Shown here: positions 17,889-26,588 of the stretch, in pieces
How positions within the stretch are numbered: the stretch's first letter is position 1
Layout: every line of letters starts with the position of its first letter
Source of the DNA: Pseudomonas abieticivorans
GTDB taxonomy: Bacteria > Pseudomonadota > Gammaproteobacteria > Pseudomonadales > Pseudomonadaceae
Assembly: GCF_023509015.1 (NCBI RefSeq)
Contig: NZ_CP094975.1
Location: forward strand, 7,501 to 71,500
Reading direction: 5' to 3'
Length of the DNA: 64,000 nt
Notes under the pieces: model-generated
Databases searched by the model: none
Seen by the model: the letters and a program-made list of their open reading frames with translations, nothing else
Told to the model about the DNA's origin: nothing
Program-made: the position numbers and the translations under genes

Positions 17889-18124
17889 CCGGCCGCTGTT
17901 TCACGACCTGTGTCTCATTTTTGTTACTCCCTGGTACGAACGTGCTACTTCTGGCATGAAATTTTCTACACGTTTGCGACCCGCAAGTTCGAGGTCCAGA
18001 ATACTGGATCCACAGGTGCTTACCCTGCACCATTTGCAACCGGCGAACAGTAACCCTGTTCTATTAAAGTGCAGAGAAGGCCGCCAAAAGCGTGCCCATC
18101 GAGCCGTATAAGGAAGTAGGTTGT

Positions 18125-19564
18125 ATGTTTGAAGTGCCGCAATCTCTCAAGCAAATGCTCTCGCGTTTCTCCAGCCGCACCGACCCACGCTTCCACTCCT
18201 TGCGCTGGGTTCGCGAAGAAGCCCTGGACCTGTCCGTTACCCGCAATGTCATCGAACCTGCGCGCCGCTCGCAAAGCGCCGGCGTGATGCTGTGCGCCCG
18301 CATCGAGGGTAACGAAGCCTTCGCCGCCACCAGCGACCTCACGCCTGCCGGGCTGGACCTGGCCTTCGAGCAGGCGTGCGCGCTGGCCAAGGCCATGGGT
18401 TGCCATGCATTGCTCAACCTGGCGCCAATAAACGGTACCGCCAGCCATACCCACTACCGCTCGCCCAACCTGGCCCAGGCCCTGCCTCACGCGGCGCATT
18501 GGCTTGAGCTGTTGGCCGCGCAATCGGCCAAGGTGCCCAGCGACGAGCGCCTGGTGCACTGGGCTGCGCGCCTGCGCATCAGCGATCGCCAACAACTGTA
18601 TGTCGATTCAACTGGCAGCGAAGTGCTCAGCCAGCAACGCCGGCTGTACCCGGAGCTGGAGGTGACCGCCTTCGACGGCCAGCAAAGCCAGCGTCGCACC
18701 TTTGCCGTGGGCCAGCAGGGCAGCGCGGAACTGGTGAATGCCAGCGGCTTTTTGAACAAGGCCGAAGAAGTCGCCGACCAGGCCCTGCAACTGCTATTGG
18801 CGCCCAATACGCCCGAGGGCACCCGCGACCTGCTGCTGATGCCCGACCAAATGATTTTGCAGATCCACGAGTCCATCGGCCACCCGCTGGAGCTGGATCG
18901 CATCCTGGGCGATGAGCGCAATTATGCCGGCACCAGCTTCGTCACCCAGGACATGTTCGGCCACTATCAATATGGCTCCCCATTGCTCAACGTCAGCTTC
19001 GACCCATTTATTGCCTCCGAGCTTGCCAGCTACAGCCACGACGACGAAGGCACCCCGGCAGAAAAACACCTGCTGATCGCCAAGGGCATCTTGCAGCGCC
19101 CCCTGGGGGGTGCCTTGTCCCAGGCCCGCAGCGGCATGCACGGGGTGGCCAACAGCCGCGCCTGCGACTGGAACCGCCCGCCCATCGACCGCATGGCCAA
19201 CCTCAACGTGGAGCCCGGCGACCAGAACTTGCAGCAAATGATCGGCGACATCGAACACGGCATCCTCATGGCCACCAACAAGTCGTGGTCCATCGACCAG
19301 GCCCGCAACAAGTTCCAGTTCGGTTGCGAGTGGGGCCAATTGATCGAAAACGGCCAATTGGCCGGCGTAGTCAAAAACCCCAACTACCGGGGCATTTCCT
19401 CGCAGTTCTGGCGCAACCTCAGCGCCGTGGGCAATGCCAGCACCTTCGAGGTGATGGGCACCGCCAACTGCGGCAAGGGCGAACCCAACCAGGCGATCAC
19501 CGTGGGGCATGCCACACCGCCTTGCGTGTTCAAGAACATCGCCGTGTTCGGGGGGCAAGCCTGA
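18125..19564 (+). CDS. TldD/PmbA family peptidase, catalytic (TldD-like) subunit
   Basis: A 479-residue protein of the TldD/PmbA (U62) family. The zinc motif HExxxH is intact in QIHESIGHPLELDRILGDE, so this is the catalytic TldD-like partner. TldD-TldE heterodimers act in the cytosol as proteases that mature or degrade peptides such as microcin B17 precursor. ATG 18125 is chosen because AAGGAAGTAGG lies just upstream (18110-18120). The second TldD/PmbA gene starts one base before this one ends its stop codon, so the pair is translationally coupled. The locus precedes a TonB/YejABEF peptide import cluster, which suggests a role in handling imported peptides. Generic tldD and pmbA genes normally lie elsewhere in Pseudomonas, so this is likely a paralogous pair. 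Confidence 0.82.
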   Translation: MFEVPQSLKQMLSRFSSRTDPRFHSLRWVREEALDLSVTRNVIEPARRSQSAGVMLCARIEGNEAFAATSDLTPAGLDLAFEQACALAKAMGCHALLNLAPINGTASHTHYRSPNLAQALPHAAHWLELLAAQSAKVPSDERLVHWAARLRISDRQQLYVDSTGSEVLSQQRRLYPELEVTAFDGQQSQRRTFAVGQQGSAELVNASGFLNKAEEVADQALQLLLAPNTPEGTRDLLLMPDQMILQIHESIGHPLELDRILGDERNYAGTSFVTQDMFGHYQYGSPLLNVSFDPFIASELASYSHDDEGTPAEKHLLIAKGILQRPLGGALSQARSGMHGVANSRACDWNRPPIDRMANLNVEPGDQNLQQMIGDIEHGILMATNKSWSIDQARNKFQFGCEWGQLIENGQLAGVVKNPNYRGISSQFWRNLSAVGNASTFEVMGTANCGKGEPNQAITVGHATPPCVFKNIAVFGGQA

Positions 19565-20898
19565 TGAACCACGCACATTTCAGCAGCGCCTTCGCCGCCA
19601 TCCAACAGTGGGTCAGCGCCCAGTTGCGCGAGGGCGAACAGTTCTCCCTGTGGTTTGCTGCCGAGGACTCGCAATTTATCCGCTTCAACCACGGCCAGGT
19701 GCGCCAGGCAAGCCAAGTGCGGCAAATCGACGTGACCCTGCGCCTGATCCGCGACGAGCGCCATGCCAGCCAGCACCTGAACGTCAGCGGCGTAATCGAA
19801 CACGATGTGCCGGCATTGGCCGAGGGCCTGGCGCAATTGCGCGCCTTGCTCGACGTGCTGCCTGCCGACCCTTACCTGGAACTGAACAACCAGGCCTGGC
19901 ACAGCAACCGTGAGGCCAGCGCCCAACTGCCTGAAGCAAGCGACCTGATCGAACACGTGACGCGCCTCAGCGATGGCCTGGACATGGTCGGCATCTACGC
20001 CGGCGGGCCGATGTACCGCGGTTTTGCCAGTTCCTGGGGTGCCCGCGGCTGGCACCAGGCCGGCAGCGCCAGCCTGGATTTCAGCCTGTTCCAAGCCAAC
20101 GGCGAAGCCGTCAAAAGCACCTACGCGGCCAGCGTGTGGAGCAGCGAGCAACTGGAGCAGCAGTTTGCCCAGGCCCGCGAGCAACTCCTGCACCTGGACA
20201 AGCCGCGCAAGGAACTGCCACCTGGCCAATACCGCGCCTACCTGGCGCCGGCTGCCGTGGAAGAAATCATCGGCATGCTCAACTGGGACGGTTTTTCCGC
20301 GCGCGCATTGGCCACTCGGCAAAGTTCGCTGCAGGCCCTGCAGCTCAAGCGGTCGAGCCTGTCGCCGCTGGTTAGCTTGAGCGAAATGGCCTCCACGGGG
20401 CTGGAGCCTGCGTTCAATACCGAAGGCGGCTTGCGTCAGGACCAAGCGTTGCTCGAACAAGGGCAGTTGGTCGGGCAGATGGTCAGCACCCGTTCGGCCC
20501 GCGAATACGGCTTGACCGACAATGGCGCCAGCCATTACGAGCATGCCGCGTCGCTGGAAATGACCGCTGGCAACCTGCCCAGCGACGAGATACTCGCAAC
20601 ACTGGGCACCGGTTTGTATATCGGCAACCTGTGGTACCTCAACTATTCGGACATGGGCTCGGCACGCATGACCGGCATGACCCGCTTCGCCAGTTTCTGG
20701 GTGGAAGACGGCAAGATCGTCGCGCCCCTGGCGACCATGCGCTTCGATGACAGCCTCTATCACATGCTCGGTGACAACCTGCTGGCGCTGACCCGCGAGC
20801 GCAGCCTGTCGATCAGCACCAGTACCTATGGCCAACGCTCGGCACAGACTTTGTTGCTGCCTGGCGCCTTGATCGACCGGTTCACCCTGACGTTGTAA
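19564..20898 (+). CDS. TldD/PmbA family protein, non-catalytic (TldE/PmbA-like) subunit
   Basis: A 444-residue TldD/PmbA-family protein. No HExxxH is present; the C-terminal region carries the PmbA-type NLWYLNYSDMGSARMTGMTRFASFWVEDG block. It is therefore the expected structural partner of the preceding TldD-like protein. ATG 19564 overlaps the previous TGA by one base. A strong terminator follows directly, so the two-gene unit is probably self-contained and not continuous with tonB. Confidence 0.8.
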   Translation: MNHAHFSSAFAAIQQWVSAQLREGEQFSLWFAAEDSQFIRFNHGQVRQASQVRQIDVTLRLIRDERHASQHLNVSGVIEHDVPALAEGLAQLRALLDVLPADPYLELNNQAWHSNREASAQLPEASDLIEHVTRLSDGLDMVGIYAGGPMYRGFASSWGARGWHQAGSASLDFSLFQANGEAVKSTYAASVWSSEQLEQQFAQAREQLLHLDKPRKELPPGQYRAYLAPAAVEEIIGMLNWDGFSARALATRQSSLQALQLKRSSLSPLVSLSEMASTGLEPAFNTEGGLRQDQALLEQGQLVGQMVSTRSAREYGLTDNGASHYEHAASLEMTAGNLPSDEILATLGTGLYIGNLWYLNYSDMGSARMTGMTRFASFWVEDGKIVAPLATMRFDDSLYHMLGDNLLALTRERSLSISTSTYGQRSAQTLLLPGALIDRFTLTL

Positions 20899-20960
20899 AA
20901 ACCCTGTTGTACCCCCGCCCTGGCCGCGATTCCCCTCCGTGGCCGGGGCAGGGTTTTATT
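20898..20960 (+). terminator. rho-independent terminator after the TldD/PmbA pair
   Basis: Outer arms AAAACCCTG (20898-20906) and CAGGGTTTT (20949-20957) pair perfectly, with further inner GC pairing (CCCC/GGGG and GGCC/GGCC) and a T-rich tail. The A-rich left arm means it might also work in the reverse direction. Confidence 0.65.
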
Positions 20961-21333
20961 ATTTAAAAAACGCCCACCGGGGCATTTATCAAGAACAAAC
21001 GCACGACACTTTCTTAATAAAGTGACGCGCCACCCCTTTACCCAACATTTATCACGCCCTAGATAAGAAGGCTCCTAGCGCACTAACTAAAAACACACTG
21101 CACCTCGAAAAACCGTTGCGTTCAACTTTGGTGCAACCGCAACTTACCAGCAAACTTATCGACTTTGGCCATTGGCCCGAATGAGATGAGCGGGACACTT
21201 CGCCCCGATTAATTTGCGCAAATAACTTACAGTTATAAATAGCTAGCACTGTGCGAGCAACCTCCACGAAAAAGTTACAGGAATGCGACATTCACCTGTA
21301 AATCGCTCCGCCAAGGCTCTGGCGCTGCGGTTC
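20961..21333. other. AT-rich non-coding stretch upstream of tonB promoter
   Basis: About 370 bases without a credible gene, noticeably richer in A and T than the surroundings. It holds an inverted half-site pair CCGTTGCG (21113-21120) and CCGCAAC (21137-21143), about 200 bases upstream of the sigma-54 element. These share the GTTGC/GCAAC core with the palindrome upstream of sfnC. I see no Fur box and no RNA gene. Confidence 0.4.
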
Positions 21334-21349
21334 TGGCACAGCGGTTGCT
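21334..21349 (+). promoter_or_regulatory. sigma-54 (-24/-12) promoter upstream of tonB-exbBD
   Basis: TGGCACAGCGGTTGCT fits TGGCACG-N4-TTGCW with a single deviation. The start site would be near 21361, leaving a leader of about 220 bases before tonB. In that leader an AGGA (21401-21404) precedes an eight-codon ORF (ATG 21413, reading MPPSPRIR). This could be a leader peptide or the remnant start of a lost gene. Confidence 0.7.
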
Positions 21350-21583
21350 AAGTATCAATTGAGATTCAAAACCGTACCTTTTGCTACAGCCACAAGAAGA
21401 AGGACCTGCGCAATGCCTCCGTCACCTCGAATACGTTAATCCTTAGACGATAAAAGAGCAGGCTCCGGCCGTTGCTCGATGGCGTTCTGCGCCTTATCGA
21501 TCGCCGCCCCACCGACAACTTCGAACATTATCCAATGTTTGAACGGACGCTTATTGCCCTTCTTCTTATATGAGGGAGCTTTA

Positions 21584-22396
21584 ATGAATGATGCGGTAAA
21601 ACAGATGCCTCGACAGGCCCCGCCCGGCGCAACTTCCGCGGCGTGGCCAGGCATTCCTTTCAAGGCCAATACTTCACGGCCCGGCACCTTGAATAAACAG
21701 CACGTGCTGTTATTGATTGCCGCCTCCGTGTTGCTGCACGGTGCCGCCTGGTGGTGCATTCGCCAGGCGGATGCGCAGGTGCCGGAAGTGGCCCCGCAAG
21801 TGCCGGAGATGACCGTGGAGCTGACCAGCCCGACGCCACCGGCACCCGAGCCGCCACCGCCAGAGCCACCACCGCCGCCACCGCCACCGGAACCCGAACA
21901 GCCGGTCGAAGACCCGGACGCGGTCAAGCCACCGCCCAAGCCTGTGGAAAAACCCAAGGTGGAAAAACCCAAGCCGGTGAAGAAGCCGGAGCCGGTGAAA
22001 AAGCCCGCCCCGCCGGTACCACCAACGCCAGCGCCAGCCGCGGCGCCGAGCGCACCCACGCCACCGTCGCCCGCACCGGCCGCACCCGCGGCGGCGCCGG
22101 GCCCGGTCAAGGAGTCGGCCGCCGTGTCGGGGTTGGCAAGCCTGGGCAACCCGCCACCGGAGTACCCCTCCCTGGCCTTGCGCCGCAGTTGGGAAGGCAC
22201 CGTGGTGCTGCGCATCAAGGTGTTGCCCAACGGCCGCGCCGGCAGCGTGGAGGTCACCCGCTCCAGCGGCAAGCCGCAGCTCGACGAAGCAGCGGTGGAA
22301 GCGGTGCGCAACTGGAAGTTCATTCCGGCCAAGCGTGGCGACACCCCGATCGAAGGCTTCGCCACCCAAACCATTGATTTCAAGTTGCCGCAGTAA
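21584..22396 (+). CDS. tonB: TonB energy-transducing protein
   Basis: A 270-residue TonB. One N-terminal membrane anchor (about residues 37-57, HVLLLIAASVLLHGAAWWCI) is followed by a long Pro-rich, Glu/Pro then Lys/Pro periplasmic spacer (about residues 80-160). The C-terminal TonB domain starts at NPPPEYPSLALRRSWEGTV and contains VRNWKFIPAKRG. It spans the periplasm and delivers proton-motive energy to outer-membrane receptors. ATG 21584 has GAGGGAG upstream; a longer frame to 21479 lacks such a site. First gene of a tonB-exbB-exbD-receptor cluster, so probably dedicated to the receptor at 23745. Confidence 0.92.
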   Translation: MNDAVKQMPRQAPPGATSAAWPGIPFKANTSRPGTLNKQHVLLLIAASVLLHGAAWWCIRQADAQVPEVAPQVPEMTVELTSPTPPAPEPPPPEPPPPPPPPEPEQPVEDPDAVKPPPKPVEKPKVEKPKPVKKPEPVKKPAPPVPPTPAPAAAPSAPTPPSPAPAAPAAAPGPVKESAAVSGLASLGNPPPEYPSLALRRSWEGTVVLRIKVLPNGRAGSVEVTRSSGKPQLDEAAVEAVRNWKFIPAKRGDTPIEGFATQTIDFKLPQ

Positions 22397-22438
22397 TTCT
22401 GCGCAACCCACTTATTAAACGCTATGCGAGGTATCGCC

Positions 22439-23146
22439 ATGAACGCGTCACTGTCTTCCATGATTGTCCCGGGCGTGCTGTGGGCCCTGGTGGTGTTTTC
22501 GGTATTGAGCTGGGGCCTGCTGCTGGTCAAATCGGCCCAGTACCTGCGCCTCAAAACCCAGAACAAACAGTTCACCAAGGCCTTTTGGGCCGCGCCCGAC
22601 TTACTGACCGCCGCCGAACATTCCGGGCAATACCCAGGCTCGCTGGCACGCATCGCCAACAGCGGCTTCGAGGCCATGGCCGCCGAAGACGCGCCGCGCA
22701 CCACCCAGCAACTGGCCCACACCATCAACCGCCAGGACCGCCTGGAGCGCAACCTGCGCCAGCAAATCCAGAAGGAGCGCCGCGCCTTGGAAGCCGGCCA
22801 GGCAATCCTGGCCAGCATCGGCAGCACGGCGCCCTTCATCGGCTTGTTCGGCACCGTGTGGGGCATCATGGAAGCGCTGCAAAGCATCGGCGCCAGCGGC
22901 TCGGCCAGCCTGGAAACCGTGGCTGGGCCCATCGGCCACGCCCTGATCGCCACCGGCGTGGGCATCGCCGTCGCCGTGCCGGCGGTGCTGATCTACAACT
23001 TCTTTTTGCGCCGCCTGAAGCTGGCCGTGGCCGACATGGACGACTTCGCCCATGACTTCGACAGCCTGGCCCAGCGCAGCGCCTTCGCCGTGAGCCGCCA
23101 ACCCATCGCCCACAAGCACGCCCAGGCCGTGCGGGAGGCCAGCTAA
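22439..23146 (+). CDS. exbB: ExbB-type MotA/TolQ proton channel
   Basis: A 235-residue inner-membrane protein with three hydrophobic spans: near the N-terminus, around TAPFIGLFGTVWGIMEAL and around GPIGHALIATGVGIAVAVPAVLIYNFF. The latter two carry the MotA/TolQ/ExbB hallmark residues. Together with ExbD it uses the proton gradient to energise TonB. ATG 22439 is selected for its GCGAGG ribosome site; ATG 22424 upstream lacks one. It is 42 bases after tonB and directly abuts exbD. Confidence 0.92.
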   Translation: MNASLSSMIVPGVLWALVVFSVLSWGLLLVKSAQYLRLKTQNKQFTKAFWAAPDLLTAAEHSGQYPGSLARIANSGFEAMAAEDAPRTTQQLAHTINRQDRLERNLRQQIQKERRALEAGQAILASIGSTAPFIGLFGTVWGIMEALQSIGASGSASLETVAGPIGHALIATGVGIAVAVPAVLIYNFFLRRLKLAVADMDDFAHDFDSLAQRSAFAVSRQPIAHKHAQAVREAS

Positions 23147-23548
23147 ATGTCCTTCTCCACTCAAGACAGCGACGAAGTGCTCAGCGAAATGAACGTCACC
23201 CCGCTGGTGGACGTGATGCTGGTGCTGTTGGTGGTGTTCATCGTGACCGCGCCACTGATGACCAACGCCATCAAGGTCAACCTGCCCAAGACTGACGCTG
23301 TGGCCGCCGCCGACAAGAAAGACCCGGTGGTGGTCAGCGTCGACCAGGACGGCAAGTTCTACCTGGCCAAGAACGAAGTGGCGCCGGAGCTGCTGGAAAA
23401 GAGCCTGCAGGACGTCAAGGCCAAGGACCCCGAGGTGCGGGTCCAGCTACAGGCCGACACCAGTGTGAACTACGGCCAGGTGGCTAAGGCCATGGCCTCG
23501 ATCGAGCGCTCGGGCATTACCAAAATCTCGGTGATGACCTCGCGTTAG
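23147..23548 (+). CDS. exbD: ExbD-type biopolymer transport protein
   Basis: A 133-residue protein with a short cytoplasmic head, one membrane span (MNVTPLVDVMLVLLVVFIV) containing the essential proton-binding aspartate in PLVDVML, and a small periplasmic domain. Its ATG follows the exbB stop directly. Partner of ExbB in the TonB motor. A strong hairpin follows the gene at 23551. Confidence 0.93.
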   Translation: MSFSTQDSDEVLSEMNVTPLVDVMLVLLVVFIVTAPLMTNAIKVNLPKTDAVAAADKKDPVVVSVDQDGKFYLAKNEVAPELLEKSLQDVKAKDPEVRVQLQADTSVNYGQVAKAMASIERSGITKISVMTSR

Positions 23549-23550
23549 AA

Positions 23551-23588
23551 GCAGGGGCCGGGCACGGGTGAGGTCGCCCGGCCCCTGC
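23551..23588 (+). terminator. strong hairpin after exbD (attenuator or mRNA end)
   Basis: A perfect 13-bp GC-rich stem, GCAGGGGCCGGGC paired with GCCCGGCCCCTGC, with a 12-base loop. No T-run follows, so full termination is doubtful. It probably protects the tonB-exbBD message or lowers read-through into the receptor gene 157 bases downstream. Confidence 0.55.
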
Positions 23589-23744
23589 TGATACCCGTCG
23601 TGTACCGCTGTGCGCGGGCTTTTTGCCCCTGCAGGGGAGCGGCTTGCTTGAAGAAAGTGGACTTCCGGGGCCGGCACAACCCAACCGGAGCATCGAGGGC
23701 TCACAAGGCCATTTCAATAACGTCTGGAAAAGTCGGAAATTACC

Positions 23745-26450
23745 ATGCTGATGAGTTTTCACCGTTTCACCCTCAAACCGCTAGCGGCCACCCTGCAACG
23801 GCACCGCATGGTGCCGCTGTACCTGATGGCCATGGGCATGGGCAGCGTCCAGGCCGCCGAGAGCACCGAGGACAGCAGCAGTGCTGCGGTGGTGGCGCCG
23901 GCACCGGCCACCACGCAACTGCAACGCGTCGAAGTGACCGGCTCGGCCATCCGCCGGGTGGACGCCGAAACCGCCGTGCCCATTACCATCCTGCGTGCCG
24001 ACGCGCTGCGCAAACAGGGCGTGACCACCACCGCCGAACTGGTGCAACGCATCACCGGCAGCAACTCCATCAGCAACGCCACCGGCTCGGTGGGCGGCTT
24101 CACCGGTGGCGCCAGCTTTGCCGACATGCGCGGCATCGGTGCCAACAAGACGCTGATCCTGCTCAACGGCCGTCGCCTGGCCAACAACGCACTGTCGGGC
24201 ACCCAGTCCCAGGGCGGCGCGGTGGACCTGAACATGATCCCCTTCGCCGCCATCGACCGCGTCGAAGTGCTGCGTGACGGGGCGTCGGCGCTGTACGGCA
24301 CCGACGCCATCGGCGGGGTAATCAACTTCATCACGAAAAAATCCATGACCGACGGCACCCTGTCCATGGGCGGCGAAATGGCCGATGCCAGCGGCGGTGG
24401 CGGCAGCAAGGACATGAGCGGCAGTTGGGGCTACGGCGACCTGGACAAGGACCGCTTCAACGTTTTGGGCGTGTTCAACTACGCCACCCAGCAAAACCTG
24501 GACGCCAACGACCGCACCTTCAGCAAGGACTACGTCCCCGGGCGCGGCCTGGATGGCACCTCGGGCACCACCTTCCCGGCCAACTACAGCCAGGGCGACA
24601 ACGCCGCCAACCCCCTGGGCGGCGCCTGCACCGGGCCCAATCAGGTGGCCGCCAATGGCGTGTGCCGCTACAGCACGCGCAACTCGATCGACCTGATCCC
24701 GCAAACCGAAAAAACCTCGTTCTTCGGCAAGGCCACCGGCAAGATCGCCGACGACCACAACGTTAACCTGGAGTACTTCTGGGCGCGCAACAACAACTCG
24801 ACCACCCTCGCCCCCGCGCCCCTTACCGGCCTGAGCGTGGACAACACCTCGCCCTACTACCCCGGCAACGGCATCACCCCGCTGCCCGATAACTTTACCC
24901 TCGACCCCACCCAGCCGGTGGGCGCCAACTGGCGTGAAACCGCCTCTGGCGACCGTGAGCTCAAGGACCAGAACACCAGCCAACGCTTCCTGCTGAGCTT
25001 CGACGGCACCGTGGCCGGGTGGGACTACGACCTGGGCGCCGCCTACAACCAGAACCGCGTGGTAAGCAGCGTCACCAATGGATTTGTCAGTGACTCGGCG
25101 CTGGTCAGCGGTATCGAGAGCGGCCTGCTCAACCCGTTCGGCGCACAAAGCAGCGCCGGCCAGGCCTATATCGATGCCAACGCTTACCACGGCGGCTACG
25201 CCACTTCCACTGGGCGCGTCAGCTCCCTGGACGGCAAGATCACCCGCGACATCGGCGATTGGTTCGGCGCAGGCCCCGTGGGCCTGGCACTGGGCGGCGA
25301 GTACCGCAAAGAGAAGTTTCAGATGAGCGTCGAGGACTTCACCGGCGACCTCAGCAGCCTTGGCATCGACCCCGACAGCAGCGTGTCGGGCGACCGCAGC
25401 ATCAGCGCCGAGTACGCCGAGATCAACGTGCCGGTGCTCGACAGCCTGGAGCTGTCGGCCGCCGTGCGCCACGACAAGTACAGCGACTTTGGCAGCACCA
25501 CCAACCCCAAGTACTCGTTCCGCTTCCAGCCGTTCAAGGAACTGGTGTTGCGCGGCGCCTACAGCGAGGGCTTTCGCGCCCCGTCGCTGTATGAGCTGAA
25601 CAACCCCACCTACACCACCTACACCCAGGGCAACTACAACGACCCGCGCCTGTGCGGTGGCGGCGTGGTGGCGCCAGGCGGCAACGGCGGGCGTGACTGC
25701 AACCAGCAGTTTTTCAACAGCACCGGCGGCAACCAGGACCTCAAGCCTGAAACCGCGCGCAACGTGACCATGGGCTTCGTGTACCAGCCGATCCGCGACC
25801 TGTCGATGGGCCTGGACTTCTGGTGGATCAAAATCCAGGGCCAGATCGAGGAGTTCCCGGAGTCTGAAGTGTTCGCCAACCCGGACCTGTACAGCGACCG
25901 CATCGTGCGCGCCGCCGACGGTTCCATCGACCACATCGTCACCGGCCTTGCCAACCTGGGCAACGTGAAAACCAGCGGCGTGGACGTGAGCCTCGACTAC
26001 CGGTTCCCCAACACCCCGTTCGGCCAGTTCGGCCTGGGGCTGCAAGGCACCTACGTCAGCCGGTATGACTACCAGCAAACCATCGGTGGCAGCTACATCG
26101 ACCGCGTCGGCGACTTCGAGGGCTACGGCGTGGCCGCGCGCTGGAAGCACAACCTGACCGGTACCTGGAACCTGGGCCCGTACCGTGCCTCGCTGACCAA
26201 CCGCTTCACCACCGGCTACCACGACTACGACCGCACCACCAATGACCGCGTGGCCTCCTACACCCTGTGGGACCTGTCCGCCGGTTACACCTTCAACAAG
26301 GTGCTGGACATCGACGTGGGGCTGAAAAACATGTTCGACCGCAACCCGCCGTTCTCCAACCAGAACTACACCTTCCAGAACGGCTATGACCCGCGCTACA
26401 CCGACGCCATGGGCCGCACCATGTTCGCCCGCGCCACGTACCACTTCTGA
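23745..26450 (+). CDS. TonB-dependent outer-membrane receptor
   Basis: A 901-residue receptor. An N-terminal signal sequence is likely cut after SVQA (about residue 37). The plug domain begins near LQRVEVTGSAIRRVDAE and contains DMRGIGANKTLILLNGRR and VEVLRDGASALYGTDAIGG, typical of large receptors for complex or peptide ligands rather than classic siderophore receptors. The barrel follows, with LVLRGAYSEGFRAPSLYELNN and a C-terminal Phe for BAM-dependent insertion. It contains four cysteines in two likely extracellular loops (GGACTG..GVCRY and RLCGG..RDCNQ). It lies between its own tonB-exbBD and yejABEF, so the ligand is probably a peptide or peptide-like compound. No Fur box was seen, which argues against simple iron control. 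Confidence 0.9.
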   Translation: MLMSFHRFTLKPLAATLQRHRMVPLYLMAMGMGSVQAAESTEDSSSAAVVAPAPATTQLQRVEVTGSAIRRVDAETAVPITILRADALRKQGVTTTAELVQRITGSNSISNATGSVGGFTGGASFADMRGIGANKTLILLNGRRLANNALSGTQSQGGAVDLNMIPFAAIDRVEVLRDGASALYGTDAIGGVINFITKKSMTDGTLSMGGEMADASGGGGSKDMSGSWGYGDLDKDRFNVLGVFNYATQQNLDANDRTFSKDYVPGRGLDGTSGTTFPANYSQGDNAANPLGGACTGPNQVAANGVCRYSTRNSIDLIPQTEKTSFFGKATGKIADDHNVNLEYFWARNNNSTTLAPAPLTGLSVDNTSPYYPGNGITPLPDNFTLDPTQPVGANWRETASGDRELKDQNTSQRFLLSFDGTVAGWDYDLGAAYNQNRVVSSVTNGFVSDSALVSGIESGLLNPFGAQSSAGQAYIDANAYHGGYATSTGRVSSLDGKITRDIGDWFGAGPVGLALGGEYRKEKFQMSVEDFTGDLSSLGIDPDSSVSGDRSISAEYAEINVPVLDSLELSAAVRHDKYSDFGSTTNPKYSFRFQPFKELVLRGAYSEGFRAPSLYELNNPTYTTYTQGNYNDPRLCGGGVVAPGGNGGRDCNQQFFNSTGGNQDLKPETARNVTMGFVYQPIRDLSMGLDFWWIKIQGQIEEFPESEVFANPDLYSDRIVRAADGSIDHIVTGLANLGNVKTSGVDVSLDYRFPNTPFGQFGLGLQGTYVSRYDYQQTIGGSYIDRVGDFEGYGVAARWKHNLTGTWNLGPYRASLTNRFTTGYHDYDRTTNDRVASYTLWDLSAGYTFNKVLDIDVGLKNMFDRNPPFSNQNYTFQNGYDPRYTDAMGRTMFARATYHF

Positions 26451-26508
26451 GCCAGGGTCGCGGGGGTGCTGGCTCCTTGCCCCCGCCGACCTGCCTGCGA
26501 TATCGCGC

Positions 26509-26539
26509 CCCCGGCAGCCCTCCCTGCCGGGGTCTTTTT
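26509..26539 (+). terminator. rho-independent terminator between receptor gene and yejA
   Basis: CCCCGGCAG and CTGCCGGGG form a perfect 9-bp stem with a 6-base loop, followed directly by TCTTTTT. A textbook intrinsic terminator. It implies that yejABEF is expressed by read-through or from its own promoter in the short gap before 26589. Confidence 0.85.
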
Positions 26540-26588
26540 CAACGGTTTGAACAGACGTTTTGCCACGTGGTTCGAGGATCGAGCGATC

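Noticed and set aside
20961..21583. Fur box upstream of tonB
   Set aside because: I looked for a GATAATGATAATCATTATC-like 19-mer; the best AT-rich words (near TATCAATTGAGA) match too poorly.
21830..22080. Tandem Pro/Lys codon repeats as a possible DNA repeat array
   Set aside because: They encode the Pro-rich periplasmic spacer of TonB and are explained by protein function.
23781..26444. 887-codon open frame on the minus strand opposite the receptor gene
   Set aside because: Composition is the His/Val/Gly/Ala-rich type produced by the antisense of a GC-rich gene; no domain is recognisable and the plus-strand receptor is certain.
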